The translations under genes and the position numbers were made by a program. A stretch of DNA of 64,000 bases, taken from NCBI GenBank assembly GCA_040954595.2, contig CM082579.2:16306001-16370000 (forward strand), in the 5' to 3' direction. Below, one piece after another: positions 31,412 through 42,871 of this stretch. This DNA is from Balanoglossus misakiensis (taxonomy: Eukaryota; Hemichordata). A model generated the notes under the pieces. It made no database searches. It was not told where the DNA came from and saw only the letters and a program-made list of their open reading frames with translations. The first letter of the stretch is position 1; every line of letters begins with the position of its first letter.

Positions 31412-31609
31412 ATGAAATAAGTGAGGAGCCTGCACGCACATCCTGTCTTCTGTGCCCTGCTGGACAATCGTGTTCAGATCCAATGTAAGATCCGCTCGAC
31501 TGTGGCAATGGTGAATATGCTATGGAAGGCGACGGCACATGCACGCCTTGTCCAGCGGGATCCAAGTGTCCAACCATGTCACCCGTAGTGGATTGTTCAA
31601 CAGTTACTG
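31412..31609 (+). pseudogene. Ephrin-receptor-like exon ERL-4 with one stop, copy 2
   Basis: 198 bp with the shared TAA after SCSDPM. It carries the copy 1/copy 2 variants GQSC and PAGSKC. Confidence 0.72.
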
Positions 31610-31748
31610 GTAAGTTGGGCTGCAAATCACTCTTGTGACTTCCCTGTGTTATAGCATGGCATACACAGAAAATTAAACTGTTATGCTTATTGGAGTTGAT
31701 ATTGTGATGCACTTTGAAAAACACAATGATTCCACTGAAGAGGTATTG

Positions 31749-31790
31749 TACAGTAAAACCTGTGATTACGGACATCTCTCTAATAAGGGA
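31749..31790 (+). repeat. Transposon-end-like sequence (ACAGTAAAACCTGT type), copy 2
   Basis: Counterpart of 16027-16068. Its inverted mate is at 36714-36752. Confidence 0.45.
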
Positions 31791-31845
31791 TCGTTGGACC
31801 AAACCATGGTGGTAAAAATCGTTCTTTGAATTTTTTCTGTGATAG

Positions 31846-31942
31846 GTTCATACTCGCTAGGTTCGGCCACGTCCTTCTGGTTATGAATGCACAACTACAA
31901 GTGTCACACAGTGCGCTACAGGGCAGTAAAGTGCTGAAGGAG
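31846..31942 (+). pseudogene. Broken ephrin-receptor-like exon ERL-5, copy 2
   Basis: Same truncated, frameshifted and stopped remnant as copy 1. Confidence 0.65.
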
Positions 31943-32053
31943 GTAAGTCTTGAAATCCCTTTTCTTCTTGTCTCGATTTGAACATGGTTCCACAAGTTGT
32001 TTACATCACTTGTAGTTTTACATATTTTTTGAGTTCAACAGCTAGCTATACAT

Positions 32054-32719
32054 GGTGTCCTGAGAAGTCAACCAGTATGAGAAGTCGGTCTCGGCCAGTA
32101 CGAGAAGTCGGCCTGTGGGAGAGAACCCTGGTACTTTGTGTTATATATAACTGTTTCACTACGAAATGTTTCCTTGATGTACAGGAGCTGAGATATTTGT
32201 ACAAATAGCCGATGAATTTTAAAACTGTCTGTTCACTTTTCATGTACGTCACCGGGGTACGTCAACATCAGTCACCTGCACTTCTTGAGCTGCGCCAGTA
32301 GTCTGTTCCTTGTCACGTTTGTTTGTTTGTTTGTTTGGTGTTGTCTCAGAAAGTATGAATATACACATACATCTTCTATGTATTTTAGTAGGCTTTGAAA
32401 CAACTCCCTTTAATCAGAAATGTCACAGGAATTTGGCGAACAACCTAAGCTCCTTATGCGGATATGGGGCTGGGGAACTGGTACGGATGCCAGACGCCAT
32501 TATTTGAAATGACGCCATTGTGTTGTCAAGAATTTGGGAAATCCGTCCAAATGAAAATATTTAGTGCAATTATATTTTATTAAGTGTTGTTATAAGTAAT
32601 CTGGGTCATTACTGCACTATTCGGGTACAAGTTCAACAACTGGCCGACTTCTCATACTGGCCGACTTCTCATGCGCGCGAACTGGCCGACTTCTAATCTG
32701 GCCGACTTCTCATGTATTC
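32054..32719. mobile_element. Foldback-like element with repeated inverted arms, copy 2
   Basis: The left arm (about 32060-32115) has several GAGAAGTCGG/GGCCAGTA units. The right arm (about 32643-32712) has four units of the reverse complement, GGCCGACTTCTCAT. The pair is bracketed by CTATACAT at 32046-32053 and 32720-32727, a possible 8-bp target duplication. There is no transposase inside. It resembles foldback elements or hAT-type MITEs with sub-repeated ends. Confidence 0.6.
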
Positions 32720-32758
32720 CTATACATTAGTGAAAATTGGGCAAACTGGTGTTTTCAG

Positions 32759-32872
32759 ACAACTTATGAAGTCCTTGTCTCAATGGAGGTACCTGCCAAC
32801 AACAGGTAATTTCTTGTACTGCCACAATTTGCATGTGCACAGAGTGTTACTAGGGAACCAGTTGTGAGACAA
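32759..32872 (+). pseudogene. Broken EGF-like exon EGF-4, copy 2
   Basis: 114 bp, acceptor ttcag, donor gtaagt. It reads NL, TGA stop, SPCLNGGTCQQQ, then CTATICMCTECY, TAG stop, GTSCET. The C1 region is degraded (nine bases shorter than most siblings). It is absent from copy 1. Confidence 0.7.
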
Positions 32873-33143
32873 GTAAGTTTGAATCTGTAGCAGTTAATAA
32901 TGATAATTATCATTTTTTTATTATGATTTAAACTTCACTGATGTTGTACAAACACAAAAATAGAAAGGGATAGCAGCTTAGCTCTATTCCGTTTCGAAAG
33001 TTTTTGTTCTTTTAAACTACCTGTGCATTTTTTTTATTTATTCTGATTATGCTAATATGCTAATTTGTCGGTTTGTCACATCACAATTTTTGAAGGAAAC
33101 TCACCCCTGATGATCATGGAAAATTTGACCCTTTTCCTTGCAG

Positions 33144-33266
33144 GACTCAACCAGTGTCAACCAAATCCGTGCCAGAATGGTGGCTTCTGTCAACCGGCTC
33201 GAAATTCCTGCTTTGATCTCACCTGCATATGTACTGGTTGCTACAAAGGTGATAGGTGTGAGATAT
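33144..33266 (+). CDS. EGF-like exon EGF-5, copy 2
   Basis: 123-bp phase 1-1 exon, acceptor ttgcag, donor gtaagt. It encodes GLNQCQPNPCQNGGFC to CTGCYKGDRCEI with all eight cysteines, the cleanest example of the variant EGF pattern. It is deleted from copy 1. Confidence 0.78.
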
Positions 33267-33798
33267 GTAAGTATACAGCGCAGTCTCATTCAAATACTGC
33301 ATGTTTCCTGAGCATAGGTGTAGCCATCACCACAGTAGAGCTTGGAGAGTTCTTGACATCGAATGCAAGATTACACTCTTTCCAATCAAAATCACTTTCG
33401 TGGCGCATAATGTCTTGATTGTCTTGGTTCAAGAAACATTATGCGCGACTGGCCAATTTTACTGCCTTTTGTCAACACACATCCACTATGGAAATTCTCA
33501 CTCCAGGCCAGATAGTGTAAATTTACATATGAGTCTACAGGTGTGCTTGAAGTCAAGTCAAGCATTTGCAAGGAACCCTCCTCCAGTACACAGGTCTTTG
33601 ATTTCATGAAGGGAAGCCCTTGCCTCACAGTCACTGCCACGTGATCTATGGAGGTGTGAACAACTTGATACCAGCCTAATATAAGTTGTAGGCACAATCA
33701 CTCCACACACCCTTGCCATAATTCTGCAAGGTTTTTGCCATATCTGTACTGTAGAATGAGTAGCAAGGAATAAAATGGCGTCCTTTCTTAATTTCTAG

Positions 33799-33916
33799 TG
33801 CAAAACCCCTGTGATCCCAACCCATGTATGAATGGTGGATTTTGCCAGCAAACATCGTGCAATTTCTATTCATGCCAGTGTGTGAACTCTTACACAGGTG
33901 ACATCTGTCAAACCAT
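33799..33916 (+). pseudogene. EGF-like exon EGF-6 without donor site, copy 2
   Basis: Same as copy 1, with acceptor ttctag and no GT donor after DICQTI. Confidence 0.65.
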
Positions 33917-35285
33917 AGACCCTAGAGAAAGAAGGGCGAGCAACTGCGGCAAAGATCAAAGGGTTTGGGGATTATCTGTATGATGATGTTTTTTTGTATA
34001 TAATTAACACCCAGGACAGTCGGACAATGACTTCCTTACTTCGGCACGTGTCGACCCCACCAGTGATGCGAAAACTTGCCACCAAACTGGCACTACTGCA
34101 TTTCAGCAGCCACTGCGTTTTTTTCTAAAATTCTAAAAGTATTACGATGTCTGTGCTAATTATTATGGTTTGGTGTTCGTCTGTCGGTTGAATGGTCATT
34201 TCTAGTGCCACAAGCTTCATTTAAAAATTGTAAACAAATCATCCATGTTTTTTGCATGTCCGACTGGGCACTCATATTTCTTAGTAACGCTGACACTTTT
34301 CGTAATAATTTTATGTTTGCGTGAAGCATTGAAATAAAAATTGTGGTTTAGGGGCATTTTATTTCGCAGTGCGTGAACAATAAAACAGATTTCACGAAAA
34401 CAATTTGTAAACAAACTGGGTGGATTATCATGTGTGCGCTATGGCCGCCAGGCAACCCTCGGTACGGTTAGCTCACAGCCTTGTGAAATACCCGGACTGT
34501 TAGACAAAAGATGCTTGTTTTGGACGCTGTCAGACTCAGATTCAAATTCCTGTTTAACTTGTCCAGATGTGTTCCATAAATAATCGCTGCGTTCAACCAC
34601 GTTGCAGTTTTCTCGTCTTCTGCGAGATGTTCTGAGGTGTTGTGATAACTTCACACAAAACACGAGACTTTGCGATAGTTTATACACAGTTTATTTGCAA
34701 ATTGGATTATTGGGATTTATCTGGAAATAATGTATGCAAAAGAACATCATTTCAAGAAAAAACTGGAATTGCGCGTCCTTCTTTCTCTAGGGTCCATGGT
34801 CAAACAAGTGAGTATATACTTTCAAGACACCCTGCAAACAAACAAGCAATCTTCATTCCGTAGATCTTTTAAGCTTATTTATACATTGTAAATTTTGATG
34901 TGAAACTTTATTGGTCTTGTTGCCAAACTTCTGAAGAAATGAGGATATTGTTTTGAAGGGTATTTTATCAGTAGGTAACAAATACCATGGCCCTCCATGC
35001 AAATACCCACATGGTAAATTAAAACTGTTACAGATGTATTTGATTTCCACATATTGATTACATGTGGGATAATATTGGGTGCTGGCAGTTTCAGTAAATG
35101 AACTGCTCTTAAAAGTTGGGCGTCAGGGCACCCTTGATTTTGCCTGTTCCAAGCTAGAATAGTCTGTCCATATGAATATTTGTTCAGCAAGTTACAAGCA
35201 ATCTTTTAAGTTTGGAATGAAAAAATAGTGAAATGACTTGTGATGTTAATATGCAATTGTTGGTTGATTTACATGCAACCCCCAG
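33917..35285 (+). other. Long non-coding stretch between EGF-6 and EGF-7, copy 2
   Basis: Counterpart of 17101-18469, with the same unrecognised minus-strand open frames (34439-34687, 34217-34414 and 34879-35190). Confidence 0.45.
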
Positions 35286-35408
35286 GACTCGATCAATGTT
35301 CTCCCAATCCGTGCATGAACAACGGTATCTGTGAGCCAATCAGTGGATCGTGCAGTGCGTTTACCTGTCGCTGTCAAGGCTGTATCATTGGAATCACCTG
35401 TGACCAAG
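35286..35408 (+). CDS. EGF-like exon EGF-7, copy 2
   Basis: 123 bp, all eight cysteines, same protein as copy 1. Confidence 0.78.
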
Positions 35409-35723
35409 GTAAATTTATCAGACGAGGAACTGTTTTTCCCCCCTCATACCAGTATATTTGTCATAGCTGGCAGCTATGAAATTACCTGTATATTTAGGAT
35501 GTGACAAACCAAATAGGAACTTTCAGGAATTGAGTCTTTTTTGCAATTACTAAGTCCTAAACTCCCAAAAGTATAATAAGTAATTCTTATTGTTCAGTTA
35601 TACATTAAGGAGGCTTAGTTATAGGAGAACCCGATAGAACCACAGCTGTAGGAATTAAGGAAATGGTCATACCCTAAAAACTTATGTCACTACTATTTAT
35701 TTATTTTCATTCCATTGAAACAG

Positions 35724-35840
35724 AACAAACTCCATGTAGGCCAAGTCCATGCCTGAACAATGGGCAGTGTACTCGGCTGTCGTGTACAACTTATGAGTGT
35801 ACTTGTCCAGGATGTTTCATCGGCACACACTGCAGCCAGT
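35724..35840 (+). CDS. EGF-like exon EGF-8, copy 2
   Basis: 117 bp, all eight cysteines; CFIGTHC here against CFTGTHC in copy 1. Confidence 0.77.
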
Positions 35841-36232
35841 GTAAAACTCATTAAAACAAACATTTTGTCATGCAGGAACTAACATTTACAATCATGTCTC
35901 AATACATTGTCTGTTGGTCATACTTTATATTTTCATCTTCAGCATCACAACTTGGGCCTTGGGAATCGTTCACCTCAAAAATGATGTACAACTGAAAGAA
36001 AACATGTTTATTTGAAGAAAAAAATGTTGATCGTTCATGAAAATTTTCCCTACACAAGATACATATACAGAGATTTTCATAGCCCCACAAGTGCGTCCCA
36101 GAATGAGCAAGTTGTTTTTGGAAGTGAAGTTCCGTTCAGTATTTACAGTAATGGTAATGATGATGTTTTTATCAAACAGATTTTGAAAGTAAATATTGCT
36201 GAGATAACATTAGGTTGCACTTTTTATTGCAG

Positions 36233-36355
36233 TCCAAGATCCATGCCAGCGAAACAGCTGTCTCAACGGGGCTGTATGTAATGCAGTGGCCAACTCCTGC
36301 ACGGCATATACCTGTGCCTGTACTGGTTGCTATGAGGGTAACCGTTGTGAAATAT
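36233..36355 (+). CDS. EGF-like exon EGF-9, copy 2
   Basis: 123 bp with all eight cysteines, starting QDPCQRNSC. This copy keeps C1, which copy 1 has changed to Tyr. Confidence 0.78.
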
Positions 36356-36713
36356 GTAAGTTTCTGACGTACCGTAAATGACAATCTTTTGGGCACTTTC
36401 TCTTCATGGCAATTGAATTGTGTGGTAACTTCTCATTTCTAAAATTTCCACAAGAGAAAAGAAAACAGAAATTTCATTTGTATGTCCGTGCAATTTAGGA
36501 TAGGCACGAACTTGTGAGGAAGTGTACGAAGCTGGATGTTTTCATCACTCAAATTTACAAGAGTTGCCTCTTGAAGACTAGTGTCTGTAGAGATAATTGT
36601 GCATATGAGGTAATCTCTCCTAAGGTGGTGCACACATCTGAGTATTAAGTAAAAGAGACATCCTTAATTATCCTTACTATTTGGCTTGAAAAATCAATCT
36701 TACTAGGTGTTCT

Positions 36714-36752
36714 GATTAGAGAGGTGTCCATAAAGACAGGTTTCACTGTATT
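36714..36752 (-). repeat. Inverted mate of the ACAGTAAAACCTGT-type end, copy 2
   Basis: Counterpart of 19898-19936 with one base change. Together with 31749-31790 it brackets EGF-4 to EGF-9. Confidence 0.45.
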
Positions 36753-36919
36753 ACCCAAAATAGAGACATTGTCCCTTCATCATATACTTAATGCGTGTTC
36801 TGGGTATGGTTCCAGTATAATGCTTGTGTCAAAGGATTTTGTTGTGGTGCAGGAATCATCTTTGGTTGAGGTGTAGCCATCTGCATTTCATGTTTTTTAA
36901 ACTATTTTTTTTCTGATAG

Positions 36920-37042
36920 TCATTAACCCATGTGATCAGAATCCGTGTCAAAATGGAGGCTATTGTTCCCAAACACCAAATTCTTATACTGACTACACCT
37001 GTTACTGCCAGTAGTGTTGGACTGGGGCCATCTGTGCCGTAG
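36920..37042 (+). pseudogene. EGF-like exon EGF-10 with stop, copy 2
   Basis: Same TAG stop and Tyr substitution as copy 1. Confidence 0.7.
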
Positions 37043-37435
37043 GTGTGTCGAATTACTGTTTTATGACACAGCGTGGTATATAAACCCTAATTTTTGGTAT
37101 TCTCAATGTGATAGATGGACCCATACACCAATAAATGGGGTGGAAGCATTACTAAGTTTCATCCTTTCAAAATTTGCTGATGTAGGGTCAAAATTGAGTG
37201 TGAGGTGCACGTTAAAAAGGAAAGCCTTCTGTATCATGTTGACGGCACATTTTTTAATTTTTCAAGATTCTTACAGAAAAATCCTAGCAATAGCATCATT
37301 ATGTTATTTTAAATGTACAGGTTTGAAACAAGGAATGAAGACATTGCTCACATATTTAAACGAAATGAACATCACAAGTACATGTACAAGTTTTTGACAA
37401 GCAGGTAATTGATACTTTCATTTTTGTTTTGGCAG

Positions 37436-37555
37436 CCATTGATCAGTTATACTCTATGCCTTGTCAAAATGGTGGCACATGCGTTGCGCGAGACGGCTGT
37501 TTCCTGTTTGACTGTATGTGTACCGAATGCTTCACTGGTGCCACATGTACAATGC
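37436..37555 (+). CDS. EGF-like exon EGF-11, copy 2
   Basis: 120 bp, open, phase 1-1: IDQLYSMPCQNGGTC to CTECFTGATCTM. C1 is Leu, so seven of eight cysteines remain. Copy 1 has a frameshift here. Confidence 0.74.
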
Positions 37556-37850
37556 GTAAGTACAAACCAATATTATTTTATTCAATGCAAAACTCTTGTT
37601 ATGTATTATATAATATAAGTACGGTACACATATTAAAGCCCTGGTAACTCAAACTTTGGGCTAGCTTAATGTTATCACTATTTTTGTTTTCGGTTGCAAC
37701 TGTGGTTTCTTGTCACACTCTAAAGGATTTCACAGCATTTGTTTTTTCAAAACAGCCCTTTGGTTGTTGTCATGTATACATGTACATGACTGTGGAGTGT
37801 AGTTTGTAGATTCTGTAATTTTGACAATATCTTGACTGCACATCCCACAG

Positions 37851-37973
37851 CTGTCAACCAGTGTCAACCCATCCAGTGTCAGAATGGTGGAAACTGTGTG
37901 CTGACGCCCAATTGGTGTACTGAATTCACATGCTCCTGTACAAGCTGTTACTCCGGCGATTTATGTCAGACAT
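37851..37973 (+). CDS. EGF-like exon EGF-12, copy 2
   Basis: 123 bp, all eight cysteines, same as copy 1. Confidence 0.77.
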
Positions 37974-38357
37974 GTGAGTGATTTTAAATTTCAGATGAAG
38001 AGGAACATAATAACATAACACATAATCGGCTTGCAGTTGGTTTCTTCCAACCTGTATCAAACAGTGAATAACGACACAATTTTGGGGAAATTTATTAAGA
38101 ATGTGTGTGCCATAAAAGGGGATTGTGTATTTGACCAAACAACAACCTGCACCGTATGGTACACTAAGACACTATTACACCTGTGTCAAAATTTCATTAC
38201 GTTTCTTTTGTTGAACATGGAAGAAATTTGTCACAGTGATGTTCTGTTGACCAACTGAGATTTTTACCACTCAACCCTGACTGCACAAATCTGTTTAAAG
38301 TATATGTAGTAAATATTAACTGTACACAATTTATATCACTTTCTCTTCTGTGCACAG

Positions 38358-38474
38358 ATTTGAATCCGTGTCAGCCCAACCCTTGTCTAAACAGTGGATT
38401 CTGCCAGCAAGTGTCCTGCACCGAGTTCAGATGCCAGAGTTCGCGCTGTTTCATCGGAACCACGTGCGCTGAAC
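38358..38474 (+). CDS. EGF-like exon EGF-1, copy 3
   Basis: Identical to copies 1 and 2; it follows EGF-12 of copy 2 in the same phase. Confidence 0.75.
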
Positions 38475-38922
38475 GTAAGCAAACCAGTGTCAGATTTGCC
38501 GCACAAAGTAGAAATCGCTGGGCTTTGTCATTGATATTGTCTCAATAAAGTTGCCTGTGATTGTGCAGCTAACCAAGAGACTTATATGCACTACCGTAGC
38601 CATGATGTATACTTTCATTGACTCAAATGCTCATCAGAGTAGATGTTGCTATTTTTCCAACCGTAAATTGAAACATCAGAAAGTTATGACATCAACTACC
38701 CCCACCCCCACCCCACCCCACCCCCAACTAGTAAATATTATAAGATGCTGTAATTATGATAAAGATGGTAGCACCAAGCTTGGATCAAGTGGTCTTCATT
38801 ATCCTTCACACATGAACATGATCACACGGATGTGCAATCTTCTGACAGTCTGCTACAGATTTCACTTCCCACTCAAGTGTGTAAGACCCTAATGTGATAC
38901 TTTTCATTTCTCTCACCCTTAG

Positions 38923-39045
38923 CGATCAACCAGTGTCTTCTAAACCCATGTCTGAATAACGGAGTGTATCAGCCACTTCAAGGCTCCTGCTCAATCTACA
39001 CCTGCAACTGTCCAACCTGCTACACTGGGCAAACATGTGTTACAT
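38923..39045 (+). CDS. EGF-like exon EGF-2, copy 3
   Basis: Open 123-bp exon, Tyr at C3, same protein as copies 1 and 2. Confidence 0.72.
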
Positions 39046-40986
39046 GTAAGTCGCAAGTTTTTAGGTCCCATTGGTATGTACCATGGGACCTTATGGGATT
39101 GGTTACGTCTGTATGTATGGATGGATGGATGGATGGATGTATGTCTGTATGTCCGTCCACATCGAAAACTTGAAAACCGCAGCGCGTATGACCTCGATAT
39201 TTGGCGTGTAGATGCAGGCAGGGCTGTAGATGGGAGTTTGTTCAAATGAAGATGTCATTGCCAAAAATATGCAAATTAGCTGGGAAAATGTGAAATTGGT
39301 CAAAACTTAAAAACTGGACAACCACTGGTCATATTGATTTGAAAATTGGTATGCATGTACCTTATATCAACCTCATACAATCCTGTATGTTTTGAGCTAA
39401 TATTATCGATTTCCTATTTTTTTTGCATTTTTTTGTATTTTTCCATGTTATTGGTAAAAAGTCTTTGAAATTTAGTATGAAGCCTCCTAATGTTGTCTAA
39501 GTAACCATAGTTTTGTTCAAATTGTTGCAAAATTTGCATATCTATAATTTTGAGCAATATTTGCCATTTTTGGTCAAAAAATGTTTTTCTTTAAAACCTC
39601 ATGCCAGATTGCTTTCCAATTTGGTAGGCATGTTCGTAGGGGTAACCTAAATAATATGTTGTAAAAAAAAAAGATATTTGCATAAATGTGTTATCGGGGA
39701 AACTTTTGCAATTTTTGTCAAAAATTGTTTTCTCTGAAACCGCTTGTCCTATTGCATTGAACTTAGGCAGCATGTTCCTTGTAGTGATTGAAGTAAGATA
39801 TTGTACAATTTTGGTGATATTTGCATATTTGTGTTTTTGCCACTTTTGAACAAATATTTTCTGTGAAACTGCTTGTTGGATTGCTTTGAAATTAGTTTTT
39901 TCTCTGATTGCTTTGAAATTTAGGATATAATTTCATAACACATACCTGTATATGTGCAACTTTTATTCAGTTCTGAGATCAGAAAGATTAAATATTTAGC
40001 GAGTTTTTTTGGTAAGTTTCTTAGTTTTTGGTTAGCAAATCTTCTCCTAAACAAATTGTCCAGTTGTTTTTAAAGTTACTATTTACAAGGAGTTGTTACC
40101 TCGAACAAAGACATGTTTACATAACTTAAATAGGCCAGCTGTTACAGAGACCACCAGCTATCAAATTTTAATTACCAGTGGCAGGTCAGTGTGTGTCTGT
40201 TCCAGGGCTGACTGAAAGAAGTTGCTTCGCATATGTGTTTGTACAGACAATTTTTGGTCATTTTTTTTTCTAGCACCACTTGTAAGACTGCCATGACACA
40301 TGATAGTTTATTGGGCATGTTCCTTGTTAATGTTTTTACATTCCATATTTCTATATGGTCAGATCATATCTGCTTGCAAATGTCACCTGTAATTTTTATT
40401 CTGGTGTGTCACTGTTTCCGCATAATCCTCAAATGTCATCAGATCTCCGAATGTGATGAAAACAGTGTGTTTTGAGTGTTTTTTAAATGACCTTTTGGGT
40501 TAAAAGTGGCAAAAATGGCAATTTTGTCTTGAAAGGGGTCAATAAGACTGACTTTTTTGGAATCAGCACCATTTTTTACATTGAATGGACTAGTCTGCTC
40601 AAACTTTCCTTACCAACAATTCTGTTTAATCTTCTGTAACATGTATACTAGCATACATGTAGCTGCCTGATAGTTTGCCCTGCGTGTGTAATTGCTGAGT
40701 GACATAACGCATTCTGTGATTGGTGCAGTCACGTAACCACCAATAAGATCGCTTGTTATAAGGAGAACTGCACGACCTTTAACCGCATTAGCATACCTGA
40801 TTTTTAGGGCTCGATATTACCTCTGAGGACGCAATATTTAAGTTGAAGTTTTTTTTCTTTTATCATATTAGAGCAAGAAGACTTGTTTTTATGTAAAAGA
40901 AATAAACCTTAATATACAGAGTGCATTTTGAAACGATAGGCAGGTCCGGCCCATAGCCTAATTCTTCATTTTTCTGTCATGCGTAG
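39046..40986 (+). other. Large intron between EGF-2 and EGF-3, copy 3
   Basis: Same content as copy 1, including the degenerate tandem repeat (about 39434-39935) and the CCAAT/TATA/AATAAA cluster. No gene seen. Confidence 0.6.
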
Positions 40987-41102
40987 GAATTGATCAGTGC
41001 TAACAACCCATGTCAAAATGGCAGCACTTGCCAACCCTAACCTCGTGTGGGGCATTGACGTGCACCTGCCAAGGATGCTATACTGGGAGCGCTGTGAAAA
41101 TT
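40987..41102 (+). pseudogene. Broken EGF-like exon EGF-3, copy 3
   Basis: Same frameshifted remnant as the other copies. Confidence 0.7.
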
Positions 41103-41495
41103 GTCAGTCAGTTTCTTTTGTCAAATTAATCAATATGTGTGGGACTGCTATACATGTATATAAAACAGAATACTGCGATGGAAAATTCTATAACTTAATG
41201 TTTCACTGGATATATGACTTAAAGTTAGCAGGATGCAGTGAATTCAACAGAAAGTGTAATTTCCTCTTGTGTGAGCTCTGTGCGACTGTGCCAATGAAAA
41301 TCCCACCACAAACAAAAATGACAGGTATACACTGTATATTAGCAGCTTTGTCTCTGTAATAGCCATAGTGTTTTGAAGTTGAAAACTTGCAAAGTGTGCA
41401 GTTTTATTCACACTACAAAGGAAACATTGTTGAAACGGATTATCTGTGTACATTGTCAAACTGTACACTTGTCGCGAGATTTATTCTCAATTATA

Positions 41496-42871
41496 TTATA
41501 TCATGCTACCGTCCGCAATTCTGATTGGACGAGAGCTAAATCCAGCGATGCTAAAATACTCAATAATGCACTGCTGACAGTGGTAAAACGGGCTTTCTGT
41601 TTGCCACATGGGTTTGTTCTTTAGGTTGTTGTATGTGTTTACACTCATCATGTTTATTGTAGAACCAGGGTCGATCAGTGAGGCAACTGCTGTTTGTTCT
41701 ATCTGCACTGTTACTTGAGGCCTCCTGCCATTTGATTGTTGTACAGTGAAGCAGTATTCATCTCCCGAGCTGTCTTCCACTTTATGCACAGCTTTGACAG
41801 TTTCATCCTTGTCTACCCTATTTGCCTTGCCTTTTGATCGGTAGCATTTGGCAAAATAGTTAGGTTTGCCACACTTCCTGCATGACTTGCCTTTAGCTGG
41901 ACATACTGAGTCATGTGGATAGGTGCCACCACAATAATAACAAGTGGACGGTCCTTTCGCTGGCTGCTGATGAGCTCTCTTTTGTTTATTTGGTTTCGGG
42001 CGTTGGTGGCGCTGTTTTCTGACCGCATTCACAGATGCCGTATCTGCACCATAATTTTGGGTTTTCTCCTCAATCCCACTAGCCTGAACCTCTGATACCT
42101 CAAATGAACAGGCTGTACTCAGTAGATTCTCTAGTGTCGTCTCCTCCCGAAGAGCACGACGTCTGAGACGGGCTGATGTGAATCCTCGTATGATTTGTGA
42201 TTTGACCTCTTGATCCTTATTGGTGAAGTCACATATGTTTCTGCTAGGCGTTGCAAACAAGTGTGATAGGCATCAATCGATTCGCCGTTGTTTTGTATGG
42301 TGTCTCTGAAGATAAATCGTTCGTATTCAATGTTCCGTTTAGGTGAGAAGTATGACGAAAGCTTTAATTTGGCTGTTTCACAGCTAGTTCCTGTATCTGG
42401 TAGAGTATCAAAGAAGTCGGAAACTTCCTCACCTGCCCAGTGCAATAGCAGTGCACGTTGTCGCTTGTCATCTGTAATGTTGAATGCGACAAATGCGTTT
42501 TCTACTCTAGCCATGTACTTTTTCCATCTCGTACTGGTGGTTGTCGGGTCTGAATGAACAGGAAAACTCGACATTGACGGCTAGCTGATTCTCCATGTTC
42601 TCCGTCCTCGTCGCCAAATATAGAATCGTTGGTGGGCAATAATGACAACACGAGACACCAAGTCCGGCATGTAAGAGTGAGAGTGCCTAGCCTCGTTCAC
42701 GCACTTTATTCATAATGACCCGAATGTTGCATTACGTCATTTTACAGAATATATAAAGTATAGATGCTCACTAGTGTTTGGACACTACAATATACATGTG
42801 ACTGCAGTGTCTTTCCAATCATGAATTTGCAAGGTGTCCTTCGGAGAAAATCTTCTGATTCTCTTTTCTGA
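41496..42871 (-). mobile_element. Truncated Mag/SURL-like gypsy gag-protease fragment with 5' LTR remnant, copy 3
   Basis: Gag starts on the minus strand at 42574 (147 codons: WKKYMARVENAF, WAGEEVSDFFDTL). After a frameshift near 42240 it continues in the frame at 41496-42260, with zinc knuckles and a degraded protease (DPG). TGGCGACGAGGACGGA, read on the minus strand from 42616, is a likely primer-binding site because it starts with TGG. The stretch above it (about 42617-42871), with AATAAA on the minus strand (42705-42710), is probably the 5' LTR. All pol enzymes after protease are missing. Confidence 0.75.

Larger units (their letters stand above)
21458..38274. repeat. Tandem duplication unit, copy 2 (most complete exon set)
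   Basis: Second copy, 16817 bp. It keeps all 17 recognised cysteine-rich exons and the empty site for the copy 1 retrotransposon (around 24920-24928). It lacks about 170 bp of the minus-strand gag fragment near 25619, where copies 3 and 4 are longer; a few filler bases sit at the join. It is the best reference for the unit. Confidence 0.95.
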
